From assembly GCF_014656295.1 (NCBI RefSeq), contig NZ_BNCD01000013.1:124001-188000 (forward strand): a stretch of DNA of 64,000 bases, given 5' to 3'. Every line of letters starts with the position of its first letter. The first letter of the stretch is position 1. Positions 36,151 to 44,152 of this stretch are shown piece after piece. This DNA comes from Streptomyces sulfonofaciens. GTDB lineage: Bacteria; Actinomycetota; Actinomycetes; Streptomycetales; Streptomycetaceae. The position numbers and the translations under genes are program-made. The notes under the pieces are model-generated. The model saw nothing but the letters and a program-made list of their open reading frames with translations. It made no database searches and had not been told where the DNA came from.

Positions 36151-37206
36151 ATGACGGGCCACGGAACGCGGGGCCGGAGCGGCGGGCGGCCGACCCTGGA
36201 GGAGGTCGCCGCGCGGGCGGGCGTGGGCCGGGGCACGGTCTCCCGGGTGATCAACGGCTCCCCACGGGTCAGCGAGGCGACCCGGGCCGCGGTGGAGGCG
36301 GCGGTGGCGGAGCTGGGCTACGTGCCGAACACCGCGGCACGCGCGCTCGCCGCCAACCGCACGAACGCCATCGCCCTCGTGGTGCCCGAGCCGGAGACCC
36401 GGTTCTTCGCCGAGCCGTACTTCTCCGGGATGCTGCACGGCGTGGGCGCCGAGCTCGCGGACACCGAGATGCAGCTCCTGCTGATCTTCGCGGGCAGCGC
36501 ACGGGAGCGTCAGCGGCTCGCCCAGTACCTGGCGGCGCACCGCGTGGACGGTGTGCTGCTGGTCTCCGTGCACGCGGACGATCCCCTCCCGGACCTGCTC
36601 GACCAACTGGAGATCCCCACGGTGATAAGCGGCCGCAGGTCCGCCGAGGAGACCCTGCCCGCGGTCGAGGCCGACAACTTCGCGGGCGCACGCTCCGCCG
36701 TCCGGCACCTGGTCGCCCGCGGCCGCACGACCATCGCCCACATCGCGGGCCGCCTGGAGATCTACGGTGCCCAGTGCCGTGTCGACGGGTACCGCGCGGG
36801 TCTGGAGGAGGCGGGCCACGCGGTCGACGAGGACCTGATCGTGCCCGGCGACTTCACCGAGGAGGGCGGCCGCCGGGCCATGACCCGCCTCCTTGAGCAC
36901 CACCCGGACCTGGACGCCGTCTTCGCCGCGTCCGACGTGATGGCGGCGGGCGCCCGCCAGGCGCTGCGCGCCTTGAACCGCCGGATACCCGAGGACGTCG
37001 CCCTGATCGGCTTCGACGACTCGGCCATCGCCCGGCACATGGACCCGCCGCTGACGAGCGTGCGGCAGCCGATCGAGGAGATGGGCCGGGCCATGATCGA
37101 CGTCCTCCTGGCGGAGATCGCGGAACGCCGCCCGACGGGCGTGCGGGGCGCGGTCCACCGCCAGGTGCTGCTGCCCACGGAGCTGGTGGAGCGGGCCTCT
37201 TCCTAG
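36151..37206 (+). CDS. cebR: LacI-family repressor CebR
   Basis: About 351 residues from ATG 36151 (GGAAGG upstream; an ATG at 36127 is possible). The HTH reads LEEVAARAGVGRGTVSRVING and the hinge helix NTAARALAANR, then a periplasmic-binding-protein-like ligand domain with ALVVPEPETRFFAEPYF, and the C-terminal IGFDDSAIARHMDPPLTSVRQP. Divergent from cebE. Two TTAGAT(A/T) elements, near 36013 and 36113, could be -10 boxes for its promoter. It represses the cellobiose genes and, in known relatives, parts of the cellulase system. Confidence 0.95.
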   Translation: MTGHGTRGRSGGRPTLEEVAARAGVGRGTVSRVINGSPRVSEATRAAVEAAVAELGYVPNTAARALAANRTNAIALVVPEPETRFFAEPYFSGMLHGVGAELADTEMQLLLIFAGSARERQRLAQYLAAHRVDGVLLVSVHADDPLPDLLDQLEIPTVISGRRSAEETLPAVEADNFAGARSAVRHLVARGRTTIAHIAGRLEIYGAQCRVDGYRAGLEEAGHAVDEDLIVPGDFTEEGGRRAMTRLLEHHPDLDAVFAASDVMAAGARQALRALNRRIPEDVALIGFDDSAIARHMDPPLTSVRQPIEEMGRAMIDVLLAEIAERRPTGVRGAVHRQVLLPTELVERASS

Positions 37207-37322
37207 CGGGGCTCTCTCGCTGAGGGGGAGCGGGCTCGTGCCCGAGCGGAAGGCTTTCCGGTGGCACGGCGGTGCCAGGGGTGCGGGGGGACGGGTCGTG
37301 CGGACGCAGGCATGACGACCGT

Positions 37323-37383
37323 CCTCTGAGCCTGCCGGGGCGCCGCGCTGTCCGCGGCTTCGAGGGGTGGGCCGAGGGCGTCG
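37323..37383. repeat. Left copy of a ~60-bp imperfect direct repeat flanking the accessory island
   Basis: This stretch starts CTCTGAGCCTGCCGGGG and contains CGCGCTGTCCGC and CGAGGGGTGGG. A closely similar, same-orientation copy lies at 43853-43910. By eye about 85% of bases match, with small gaps. Confidence 0.8.
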
Positions 37384-37458
37384 CGGCCGATCTCCGATGC
37401 CTGGGGGGCGGTACGGAGCGGGTCGATCTGGGTGGGTGGCGGCCATGGTGGTGCCGGA

Positions 37459-38277
37459 TCACCCAGTGGACACGCTGAGCCTCCGGGTCACTGCTCGGTG
37501 GTTGGCCCATGCCTGCGCTGCTGCCACCATGGCCGTGAGCCATGGCTCGGCGGGGCGCCGATCAGCCATCGCACGCCACATGCGCACACTGGCGGCGGCG
37601 AACGCGTCGATGGCCTTCGGATCCGCGTCCGCCCATGCCTTGCACTCGGCTGCCCATGACTCGGCAGCTTCGGCGCAGTGCCCTGCCGCTACGAGTTGCA
37701 CGACGAGTTGGGCGGGGTCGATGAATGCTGCGCCGCGGGTTGGCCAGGCCCAGTCCACGGCCCACGCGTCCCGGTCGCCGACGAGCAGGTTGCTTGGGTT
37801 GATGTCTGCGTGGAGCAGTGCGTCTCCCTGGAACAGCTCCGCTTCCGATGCGCTGGAGGCGAACCTGTTCCAGCGGGTCTCGGGCCAGTCCCGTGCGACG
37901 TCGGGCAGGTCCAGTTCCCCGATCCGGTTGAGCAGTTCGACGATGGACAGCAGATCGGGTGAGCACGGCTTGAAGTTCGACGGCCTGCCGTCCACGACGT
38001 CGAACCCGAGAGCGATCCACTCCTCGTTTTCCGCATGCCACCGCAGAACCGGGGACACGGGCTGCACGAATGTGTTGATCCGCTTCTCCCGAAGGACGGA
38101 GTCACGCCGGCCTCCCGGTCGGTTGCGCATCGCCTTGACGAAGAACGCCCCTTTCTCACACTCGATGAGCGCCGTGAGATCCGACATGTTCCCGCGCTCA
38201 GTCGGCCGGATACCGGTCATATCTCCGGTGTGCGGGTGGATCAGCGCATGAAACCCAGGTCCGGGGCCGTCCGCCAT
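37459..38277 (-). CDS. Aminoglycoside phosphotransferase/kinase-like protein
   Basis: A 272-residue kinase-fold protein. The N-lobe lysine is in EKGAFFVKAMRNR (near residue 48); the catalytic loop LLHADINPSNLLVGD (near 170, Asp and Asn present) and the metal-binding AVDWAWPTRG follow, so it looks catalytically competent. It lacks the longer substrate lobe of true aminoglycoside kinases. AGGAG lies upstream of the ATG, only eight bases after the radical SAM stop, so the two are cotranscribed. In this family context it may phosphorylate a peptide or metabolite made by the island; that is inference. Confidence 0.82.
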   Translation of the reverse strand: MADGPGPGFHALIHPHTGDMTGIRPTERGNMSDLTALIECEKGAFFVKAMRNRPGGRRDSVLREKRINTFVQPVSPVLRWHAENEEWIALGFDVVDGRPSNFKPCSPDLLSIVELLNRIGELDLPDVARDWPETRWNRFASSASEAELFQGDALLHADINPSNLLVGDRDAWAVDWAWPTRGAAFIDPAQLVVQLVAAGHCAEAAESWAAECKAWADADPKAIDAFAAASVRMWRAMADRRPAEPWLTAMVAAAQAWANHRAVTRRLSVSTG

Positions 38278-38284
38278 ACAGCTT

Positions 38285-39052
38285 TCATCTCCTGGGATCG
38301 CATTCACCGCTCGGGAACCCTGGACTGCACTCCGCATTGGGGTCGCATCCGGGGTCGCAGTGATCGCCGCTCTCGTCATCGCCGCCACCGTTACGGGCGG
38401 AGCTGCGAATCGAGATGTTGGCCTTAGCCATTGCAGCGCCGCCGAGGATACCGGCCAGCGGGGCGTCCTGAACGTTCCCGACGTTCATCCAGCCGGAGAA
38501 GACGCACGGGGAGACCTCGCCGGTAGGACTGACGGCAGCCGTGCCCACGCCGCACCGGCCGCAGAGGTTGGCCGGGTCTGGGGCCCTGTCCTGCGCTCCC
38601 CGCCCGAAGGGTCGGACGTGGTCCACTGTGATCCTCGTGACGCCCAGAGCCTCAAACTCCCGCCGCGCTTCACTGACGCACTGGGCGTCACTACCGGAGA
38701 CGACCCCGACGCGCAGCGGGACGCCGAGCCGGACGGCCTTTTCGATGTTGGCCCGGGTCCGGGCGTGGCTCGGTCGACCTGTCATCGCGTTGTGCTCGGC
38801 GGCCCGGTGCGAGTAGTAGGACGTGGCGAGGGTGGTCGGTTCCCCACCGATGAACTGGACATCGAGCACTCCGCAAGAGGCGGCCTGATCCAGAACCCCG
38901 GCCCAGTCGTCGCGGGTCATCGTGCCGTGGTCCCCATTCGGCCCCGACGCGTTGTAGCAGTGCGTGCATTCGAGTTGGCACCTGCGCGTCAGGTCCAGCC
39001 ACAGAAGCCGAGTCGTGGACTTCTTCGCTGATGTGTCCGTAATCGGTGTCAC
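38285..39052 (-). CDS. Radical SAM/SPASM-type protein, apparently with an internal deletion
   Basis: A 255-residue protein starting at GTG 39052 (AGGAAGGGA upstream). The iron-sulfur motif CQLECTHC (CxxxCxxC) and SAM-binding GGEP (FIGGEPT) are present, as is a SPASM-like C-terminus (CGRCGVGTAAV...PCVFSGW). The tail is Cys/Pro-rich (CDPGCDPNAECSPG). As I remember the family, a segment of about 40-45 residues should lie between GGEPT and LATSYYS; here they are directly joined. That would remove two strands of the barrel, so the enzyme may be inactive. An in-frame ATG at 39229 could extend the N-terminus. Confidence 0.8.
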   Translation of the reverse strand: MTPITDTSAKKSTTRLLWLDLTRRCQLECTHCYNASGPNGDHGTMTRDDWAGVLDQAASCGVLDVQFIGGEPTTLATSYYSHRAAEHNAMTGRPSHARTRANIEKAVRLGVPLRVGVVSGSDAQCVSEARREFEALGVTRITVDHVRPFGRGAQDRAPDPANLCGRCGVGTAAVSPTGEVSPCVFSGWMNVGNVQDAPLAGILGGAAMAKANISIRSSARNGGGDDESGDHCDPGCDPNAECSPGFPSGECDPRR

Positions 39053-39399
39053 CGCTTGTCCCTTCCTGTTGTGGTGTGAAGTTCTGGCCCGTTCCGGCCG
39101 CGCGATCCGCCGGCCGGGCTTGTGCACGCCCTCGTCGATCTGACGTTGCGGGGTGCGCGCGAGGCGGATGTATGCCGGCGGGTCGACGCCGGAGGTGCGG
39201 GCTGCCCGAATGGTGTCCTTGGCGCTCATGGCCTTTCCGAGTGGTTCGTGGGTTGGGTCCCCCGGCCTGGGCCGCAGCGCTGCGGCCCAGGCCGGGGTGC
39301 GGCCACGTGGTTCTGGTGGTCGCGTGTCCCGCGGTGCGGGGTTGGGGCCAGCCGGACGGCGGGGGGTCGGGTGCGCGGGCATCTGGCGGGTCAAGGCGG
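39053..39399. other. Leader region of the radical SAM gene with a possible in-frame peptide
   Basis: About 350 bp. An in-frame ATG at 39229 would give MSAKDTIRAARTSGVDPP..., basic and helical, reading straight into the radical SAM frame with no stop. It could be an N-terminal extension or a former separate precursor peptide whose stop was lost. Only a weakly placed GGAAAGG precedes it, so I do not call it a gene. Confidence 0.4.
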
Positions 39400-39618
39400 T
39401 CAGGGGCGGTGGTCGGGTTTCGGTTGCGAGCGGTTCGCGGGCCCTGGGGTGGGTCGCCGCGGTCGTTTGGGGCACTGCTTGTGGGTGTGGGTCGTGCTGC
39501 CCGGGCCGCTGGCGCCGTGGTGGATGTGAGTGTCGTAGGGCTCGTCCGGGTGGATGAGTTGATCGCAGCGGACGCAGTACACGCGTGTGCCTTTCAGGTC
39601 GGGTGGTAGAGGGCCCAT
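39400..39618 (-). CDS. Small zinc-ribbon-like protein
   Basis: A 72-residue protein with CVRC...H.HH...HTHKQC (Cys 15, Cys 18, His residues near 31-34, Cys 49), a likely single zinc site, and a basic Pro-rich tail. Its ATG lies inside the 3' end of the preceding 52-residue gene with no ribosome site, so it depends on translational coupling. I recall similar tiny proteins in Streptomyces mobile regions. Confidence 0.65.
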   Translation of the reverse strand: MGPLPPDLKGTRVYCVRCDQLIHPDEPYDTHIHHGASGPGSTTHTHKQCPKRPRRPTPGPANRSQPKPDHRP

Positions 39619-39752
39619 GCGGCGTCGGTGAGCACGGCGGTCACGACCACGGCTATCTGGCCGAGGCCGAGACCGGTGTGTGCCACAAGCGCGTCGTGCA
39701 CGCGCCGCAGGCGGGCGAGTAGGGGCCGAGGTCGCTGTCGGGTGTGCGTCAC
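39594..39752 (-). CDS. Tiny single-pass membrane protein
   Basis: A 52-residue product starting at GTG 39752, which forms GTGA with the stop of the upstream gene. Basic N-terminus (VTHTRQRPRPLLARLRR), then one hydrophobic helix (GLGQIAVVVTAVLTDAAWAL). Too short for most gene callers. Function unknown; basic start and one helix predict an inside-N orientation. Confidence 0.65.
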   Translation of the reverse strand: MTHTRQRPRPLLARLRRVHDALVAHTGLGLGQIAVVVTAVLTDAAWALYHPT

Positions 39753-40018
39753 CGCGTGTCCCGTTCGGCTTCGGCGAGTGGGTTGGTGGGCGCCGGGTGG
39801 GCGGTGAGCGGGGCGGTGGTGATCTCCTGGAAGGACCGGTGGTTGGTCCTATCGGCGTGCTTCATGGCCCACATGTCGGTGTCGCTCTGCTGCGCGCCGG
39901 GCGGGGATGCCTCGGGGCAGGTCGTGCACTGCACGAGCCGGGTGGGTACGACGAGGTGCCCGTCCTTGTCCCGCTCGGGGCCGATGGTCCATTCCGCGTA
40001 CCGGAGCACGGCGCTCAT
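39749..40018 (-). CDS. DUF7848-like small protein
   Basis: An 89-residue protein starting MSAVLRYAEWTIGPERD, with CTTCPEASPP in the middle and WAMKHADRTNHRSFQEI near residue 62. The Cys/His pattern suggests a small zinc fold. I recognise the layout as the DUF7848 type common in Streptomyces accessory loci. ATGA coupling to the gene upstream and GTGA to the gene downstream. No known function. Confidence 0.65.
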   Translation of the reverse strand: MSAVLRYAEWTIGPERDKDGHLVVPTRLVQCTTCPEASPPGAQQSDTDMWAMKHADRTNHRSFQEITTAPLTAHPAPTNPLAEAERDTR

Positions 40019-40248
40019 GGCGCCGCCTTCAGGGCCGCGGCCGTCACCGGGGGCCGGTGCGGTGCGATGGCCTGCCCGTCCGGCAGGAGTTCGCCGGTGT
40101 CGTCGAAGAGCAGGACCCCGTTGCACAGCAGGGTCCAGCCCTGCTCCGGGCGGTGCGCCACGGGATGGGCGGCCTCCCGGTCGGCGGAATCGGCCGGCGG
40201 GCAGGGCGGCTGGTGCGGACAACGGCCCGGGCTGCGAGTAGGAAGCAC
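40015..40248 (-). CDS. DUF5999 family small protein
   Basis: A 77-residue protein from GTG 40248 (GGAG seven bases upstream). The sequence CPHQPPCPPADSADREAAH followed by EQGWTLLCNGVLLFDDTGELLPDG is characteristic of DUF5999, in which cysteines near the start and middle probably bind a metal. Function unknown. It is coupled to the next gene by ATGA. Confidence 0.72.
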   Translation of the reverse strand: MLPTRSPGRCPHQPPCPPADSADREAAHPVAHRPEQGWTLLCNGVLLFDDTGELLPDGQAIAPHRPPVTAAALKAAP

Positions 40249-40348
40249 AGAGGTCTCCGTGAGGAAAGGGGTGATAGAAGGTGCCCGTGCCCCGGGGCGG
40301 GCGCAGGATGGCGCGCGGTGGCTACCCGAGCTGGCCGAGCTGGCTGGG

Positions 40349-40561
40349 CTACCCGAGCTGGTGCAGCTTGTGGAGGACCCAGCCTGTGTAGACGAGGGCG
40401 GGCGTGACCACGAGGCCGGCTCCGAGGCCGATGCCCCAGCGGCGTATGGCCGCGGCCTGGATCCGGTGGAGCGTGCGGACGGGGTGCCCGGAGGTGTCGC
40501 GTGCGAGCCGGGCGGCCCGGGACGGGGGCCGGCGGCGGGGGCCGGCGTGCGGACCGCTCAC
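40349..40561 (-). CDS. Small single-pass membrane protein
   Basis: A 70-residue protein whose GTG overlaps the upstream stop (GTGA). A basic N-terminal half is followed by one hydrophobic helix (WGIGLGAGLVVTPALVYTGWVL). No recognised domain. Confidence 0.6.
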   Translation of the reverse strand: MSGPHAGPRRRPPSRAARLARDTSGHPVRTLHRIQAAAIRRWGIGLGAGLVVTPALVYTGWVLHKLHQLG

Positions 40562-40818
40562 CGATCCCCCCTGCGCCGAGCACCCGAAGACACGAAGGTG
40601 GCGCGCAGGATCACGCGGGCCGTCTCCAGATAGTCGTGGTGCCCGTAGCGGGCGGCGTGCCCGGTCGCCCACTGGCGCACCTCGGCCGGACTACCCTGCA
40701 CGGCCTCGGACGGAGCCCCACAGATCAGACACAGCATGTCGCGCACCGGCGGCCGGACGAGGCCGCTCCCCCGTTCCAGCAGCCACCCGCCGGACACCGG
40801 CTCCCGCGGCCCACTCAT
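40558..40818 (-). CDS. Small Cys/His protein, possible DUF7848 relative
   Basis: An 86-residue protein from ATG 40818 coupled by ATGA to the gene upstream. MLCLICGAPSEAVQGSPAEVRQWATGHAARYGHHDY shows a CxxC and later His residues (described in part), again like a small zinc-binding fold. Function unknown. Confidence 0.6.
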   Translation of the reverse strand: MSGPREPVSGGWLLERGSGLVRPPVRDMLCLICGAPSEAVQGSPAEVRQWATGHAARYGHHDYLETARVILRATFVSSGARRRGDR

Positions 40819-41201
40819 GCCAGCCCCACGGCCGGGGTACCGGCGAGTGCCTCGTAGTGGTCGCACAGCCAGGCCAGCTCGCGGGCGAGACTGCGGGCGT
40901 GCTGCGTAGCAGACACCAGCCCCGGACCCGGGGACGCGCTCAGGCGGACACGGGCGTTGGCCACGGCGGCCAGCGCGGTGACCCGGGTCGCATGCTCATC
41001 AGGCAGTGCGCGTGCGGCTTCCTCCACCACGGGGATCAGCAGCTTCAGATGCCCCCGCAGCCGGATGGCCCTCTCGTCGAGGTCGTCGAACCGCGGCAGC
41101 GACGCGCCGTCGGCGAGCAGTGCGGCCGAGGCCACGCGCATCTTCGCGATGTCCGGAGGCCCACTTCGCACCAGCGCCGGCAGGGCGCTACGTTCGTTCA
41201 C
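40815..41201 (-). CDS. DUF6415 family protein
   Basis: A 128-residue helical protein from GTG 41201, preceded by AAGGAG. RLRGHLKLLIPVVEEAARALP and SPGPGLVSATQHARSLARELAWLCDHYEAL are typical of DUF6415, a family annotated as linked to natural-product loci but without a defined activity. First gene of the seven-gene coupled cluster, divergent from the XRE regulator. Confidence 0.75.
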   Translation of the reverse strand: MNERSALPALVRSGPPDIAKMRVASAALLADGASLPRFDDLDERAIRLRGHLKLLIPVVEEAARALPDEHATRVTALAAVANARVRLSASPGPGLVSATQHARSLARELAWLCDHYEALAGTPAVGLA

Positions 41202-41396
41202 GTCGACTCCTTGCAGTCGGCCAAGCCTCGGGGCCGTGTGGCGCGGTCGCCGGGGCGCGTCATGTCGTGTGCAATGAGAGTCGCCGTTTACCTGCAATTT
41301 CGGGATGCCCAGCAGGGGTTACCGAGGCGGTAATAGGCTCGTTGAGGCAGTGATTCAGTACTTGGCCGCGATTACGCTTACCTCGGAAGTCACTCC

Positions 41397-42842
41397 ATGG
41401 ACACCACCACCTCAGGCCTGCTCCCGCCAGATATCCTCGACAGGGACGATCTGCGGCGAGCCCTGTCAGAGCACGACTTCGCAGCAGTCTTCTCGCTCAT
41501 CAAGAAGTGGAGTGGTCTGTCCCAGAACCGCATCGCAGCGGCTTGCCAGCTCACTCCGGGCAAGGTCTCAACCATCATGAGCGGTCAACAGCAAGTCACC
41601 AGCTTCGACGTGATCCGGCGTATCGCTGACGGCTTACGCATTCCTGGGCGCATGGTGGGACTCGCTGACCGCCCCTGGGAGGCACAGCCAGAGAGCCCGA
41701 ACCCTCAGCCAGCACAACCGGCCACACGGTCAGCTAGTGAAACTCCTTGGTGCCCCTCTGAGACCGTGGACATGGCCGAAGATTTGACCAGGAGCGATCT
41801 CGTGATGGACCGCCGCGCAGTAACGCGCACCCTGGCCGGCGCAGTCGTGTCCGGTGCCGCACTCCTTGACCCACTGGAACGATGGCTCCAGCCAGCATCC
41901 CCGGGAACAGTTGCACGTCGCCCAGGGCGCATCGGAATGCGGGAGGTACAAGAGTTGGAAGGTACCGCGCGGGCTTTCCGTTCTTGGGACCACCGCTACG
42001 GTGGCGGACTGCGTCGCAAAGCCGTCGTCGGCCAGCTCAACGAGGTGGCGAGTCACCTCGAAGATCACCAGAAACCCGAGGTCCAGCGGGGGCTTTTTCG
42101 GGTGATGGCGTATCTCGGCGGCACTGCGGCGACCATCTCGTGGGACTCGGGGCTTCAGCGGCGAGCCCAGGACTACTACCTACTTGCCCTACGTGCAGCC
42201 CATGCAGGCGACGATGTCGTCTACGGTGCCAATGCGCTGGCAGGCATGGCACGGCAGATGCTGTACAGCGAGCGCCCTCAGGACGCATTGGAGCTGATCC
42301 ACCTGGCTCAGAAGGGCGTGCGCCACGCCGCAGGTCCGAGGCTTCGGGCCATGTTGCACACCCGGGAAGCCTGGGCGTACGCGGCCATGGGGCGCAGAGC
42401 AGCGTTCCGGCGCGCCACAGACGAGGCTGCGGAGTCATTGGCTGGAACCGCGGGTGTCCCCGAACCGTACTGGATCGCGTACTTCGACGAAGCGGAACTG
42501 GCAGGCGTAACCGGCGGCCGCCACCTGGACCTGGCGAGGCAAGAGCCTCAGCATGCTCAAACGGCGGCTGAATACATCCAGGGAGCACTGGGCATGCGCG
42601 GCGCTGAGGCCGGCCGCAGCTACGCGCTGGACAGCATTGGCCTCGCCGAGTGCCACTTCCTCATGGGAGACGTGACGGGAGCCGTCGAGTACACCCGACG
42701 GGCTGTCGAGGCGGCCGCCCGAACCAGGTCGAACCGGGTACGGACTCAACTCCACCAGCTCTACCCGTACACCGTCGGGCGAGGGGCCCCACAGGCCACA
42801 GCAGAGGTCCGCACTATGATCCGGGACTTGTTGTCGAGCTAA
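41397..42842 (+). CDS. XRE-family regulator with TPR-like domain; contains a TTA codon
   Basis: A 481-residue regulator. The HTH lies near residues 38-75 (LIKKWSGLSQNRIAAACQLTPG and following). A short hydrophobic patch (TLAGAVVSGAALLDPLE, near 140) is followed by a tetratricopeptide-like helical array to the C-terminus. Leu80 (41634-41636) is encoded by TTA, the rare codon read by bldA tRNA, so production should be delayed to development. Codon use is clearly less GC-biased than in neighbouring chromosomal genes. Divergent from the small-gene cluster, and nine bases ahead of the SLOG gene. Confidence 0.88.
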   Translation: MDTTTSGLLPPDILDRDDLRRALSEHDFAAVFSLIKKWSGLSQNRIAAACQLTPGKVSTIMSGQQQVTSFDVIRRIADGLRIPGRMVGLADRPWEAQPESPNPQPAQPATRSASETPWCPSETVDMAEDLTRSDLVMDRRAVTRTLAGAVVSGAALLDPLERWLQPASPGTVARRPGRIGMREVQELEGTARAFRSWDHRYGGGLRRKAVVGQLNEVASHLEDHQKPEVQRGLFRVMAYLGGTAATISWDSGLQRRAQDYYLLALRAAHAGDDVVYGANALAGMARQMLYSERPQDALELIHLAQKGVRHAAGPRLRAMLHTREAWAYAAMGRRAAFRRATDEAAESLAGTAGVPEPYWIAYFDEAELAGVTGGRHLDLARQEPQHAQTAAEYIQGALGMRGAEAGRSYALDSIGLAECHFLMGDVTGAVEYTRRAVEAAARTRSNRVRTQLHQLYPYTVGRGAPQATAEVRTMIRDLLSS

Positions 42843-42851
42843 GGAAGCACC

Positions 42852-43337
42852 GTGGCCACCATCGCCGTCACTGGGCACATGGACCTGACCGTGGACAGCA
42901 TCCCTCTCATCCGCGATGCCCTTCGCGAGGCGCTCAAGCCCTACGCCGAAGATCTCACTGGCGTCTCATGCATCGCTGCGGGCGCTGACTCCTTGTTCGC
43001 CGAGACCGTGCTCGAACTCGGCGGACGCCTCGTCGCGATCATCCCTTCCCAGGACTACCGGCAGAGCAAGGTGAAGCCGGAGCACGCCGAAACCTTCGAC
43101 CGGCTCGTCCGCAGCGCCGTCGAAGTAGTCGTCCTGGAACACGAGACCGCGAACCGCTCGGCATATGAGGATGCCAACCGCACGCTTCTCCGGCGCTCTG
43201 ACCGGCTCATGGCTGTCTGGGACGGCAATCCGCCGACGGGGAAGGGCGGCGGCACCGCAGACACCGTGGCCGAGGCCCGCGAAGTAGGGCTCCTCGTCGA
43301 CGTGGTCTGGCCAGACGGCGCGTCGCGCCGAGGCTGA
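42852..43337 (+). CDS. SLOG-superfamily nucleotide-binding protein
   Basis: A 161-residue protein with a Rossmann-like fold: IAVTGHMDL at the N-terminus, CIAAGADSLFAETVLELGG (near 35) and the C-terminal GKGGGTADTVAEAREVG (near 132) loop that binds nucleotides in SLOG proteins (YpsA/DprA-like). Members sense or process nucleotide ligands, often in conflict systems. GTG 42852 with AAGGAAG overlapping the regulator's stop, so it is cotranscribed with the regulator. Confidence 0.75.
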   Translation: MATIAVTGHMDLTVDSIPLIRDALREALKPYAEDLTGVSCIAAGADSLFAETVLELGGRLVAIIPSQDYRQSKVKPEHAETFDRLVRSAVEVVVLEHETANRSAYEDANRTLLRRSDRLMAVWDGNPPTGKGGGTADTVAEAREVGLLVDVVWPDGASRRG

Positions 43338-43572
43338 TCTCCCTTCCCGAACGGGACGAATTCGCCCCCTCCCGCCACCGAAAGTCGGAGGGGGCGTGCT
43401 TCACCGGTACTGCCTGCGTTGCGGGTCAAGCCCGGCGGCCACCGGCGGCGTTGAGCCGCGGTCGTCGTGGGGCGGGGCTGGGGTGCCGGTCCGGCGGCGC
43501 ACGAGTGTGTCAGGGTCACCGGGCGGCGTCTGGAGGGACTAGCCGTCCGGGTGGGCCGGTCCGGCCGGCCCG

Positions 43573-43763
43573 ACCGGGCCGCGGGCCCTTCGGGGCCGGT
43601 GTCGCCCTTCGGCCCCTGCTCGCCCTGTGGCCCGGGCGGGCTGACGGGGCCCTGCTCCTCCTGCGGCCTTTGTGGTCCCGGGACGGTGGACGCGGGGCCC
43701 GGCTCGCCGTCCTTGCCGTCGGGGCGGTTCTTCCCGTGGGTGCCGGCCTTCCCCGGCATGTCG
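43573..43763 (-). pseudogene. Collagen-like (Gly-X-Y) gene relic
   Basis: The minus-strand frame encodes PGKAGTHGKNRPDGKDGEPGP, then a phase-disturbed stretch, then GPQGEQGPKGDTGPEGPA. Gly-X-Y repeats of exactly this type occur in Streptomyces and phage collagen-like proteins. The repeat periodicity is broken at least twice and no start, ribosome site or anchoring domain accompanies it, so it appears to be a decayed fragment. Confidence 0.7.
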
Positions 43764-43852
43764 GCCGCGCCGCGGGGTCGGGATCGACACCGGTACCTTG
43801 GCCCGGTCCGGCAGGGCCCGGGCCGGTCCGCGGGGTCGGGCGCGGCCGGTGC

Positions 43853-43910
43853 CCCCTGAGCCTGCCGGGGGTCCCCGCGCTGTCCGCAGCCGAGGGGTGG
43901 GCGAGGGTCG
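43853..43910. repeat. Right copy of the ~60-bp imperfect direct repeat flanking the island
   Basis: Begins CCCTGAGCCTGCCGGGG and contains CGCGCTGTCCGC and CGAGGGGTGGG, in the same orientation as the copy at 37323-37383, about 6.5 kb apart. Confidence 0.8.
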
Positions 43911-44110
43911 CCGGGGAGGTGCTCGGGATCGGTATCAGCGGCGCCGGGCCGGGCGGAGACGCCGGGCCGGGGGAAGACGCCGGGGTGTCCGTGCCCGCCC
44001 GTGCCGGTCGGGTGATGGGCGCCGCCTTTCGCTGCCGGTCGCCGCGGGTCTGTCTGCGGACGGGCGAGGGGAGGCGTCTTCCGGGGTGCCCACGGAGCCC
44101 GGGCATGACA

Positions 44111-44142
44111 AAGGGCCGACCCGTTTGCGCAGGTCAGCCCTT
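44111..44142 (-). terminator. Probable terminator of tRNA-His
   Basis: AAGGGCCGACC pairs with GGTCAGCCCTT around a ten-base loop with one internal mismatch. It lies just past the tRNA 3' end on the minus strand. Confidence 0.65.
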
Positions 44143-44152
44143 GATCATTCAG

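Larger units (their letters stand above)
43338..44110. other. Island right end: relic sequence between SLOG gene and tRNA-His
   Basis: About 770 bp without an intact gene. It contains the collagen-like relic and the right copy of the ~60-bp direct repeat. No integrase or second tRNA fragment is visible. Confidence 0.6.

Noticed and set aside
37207..37322. A second tRNA-His 3' fragment as left attachment site of the island
   Set aside because: I searched near the cebR end by eye for the T-arm sequence and did not find it.
42852..43337. SLOG protein as a phage-defence TIR/SAVED effector partner
   Set aside because: No TIR, SAVED or CBASS cyclase domain is encoded nearby, so a named defence type cannot be claimed.
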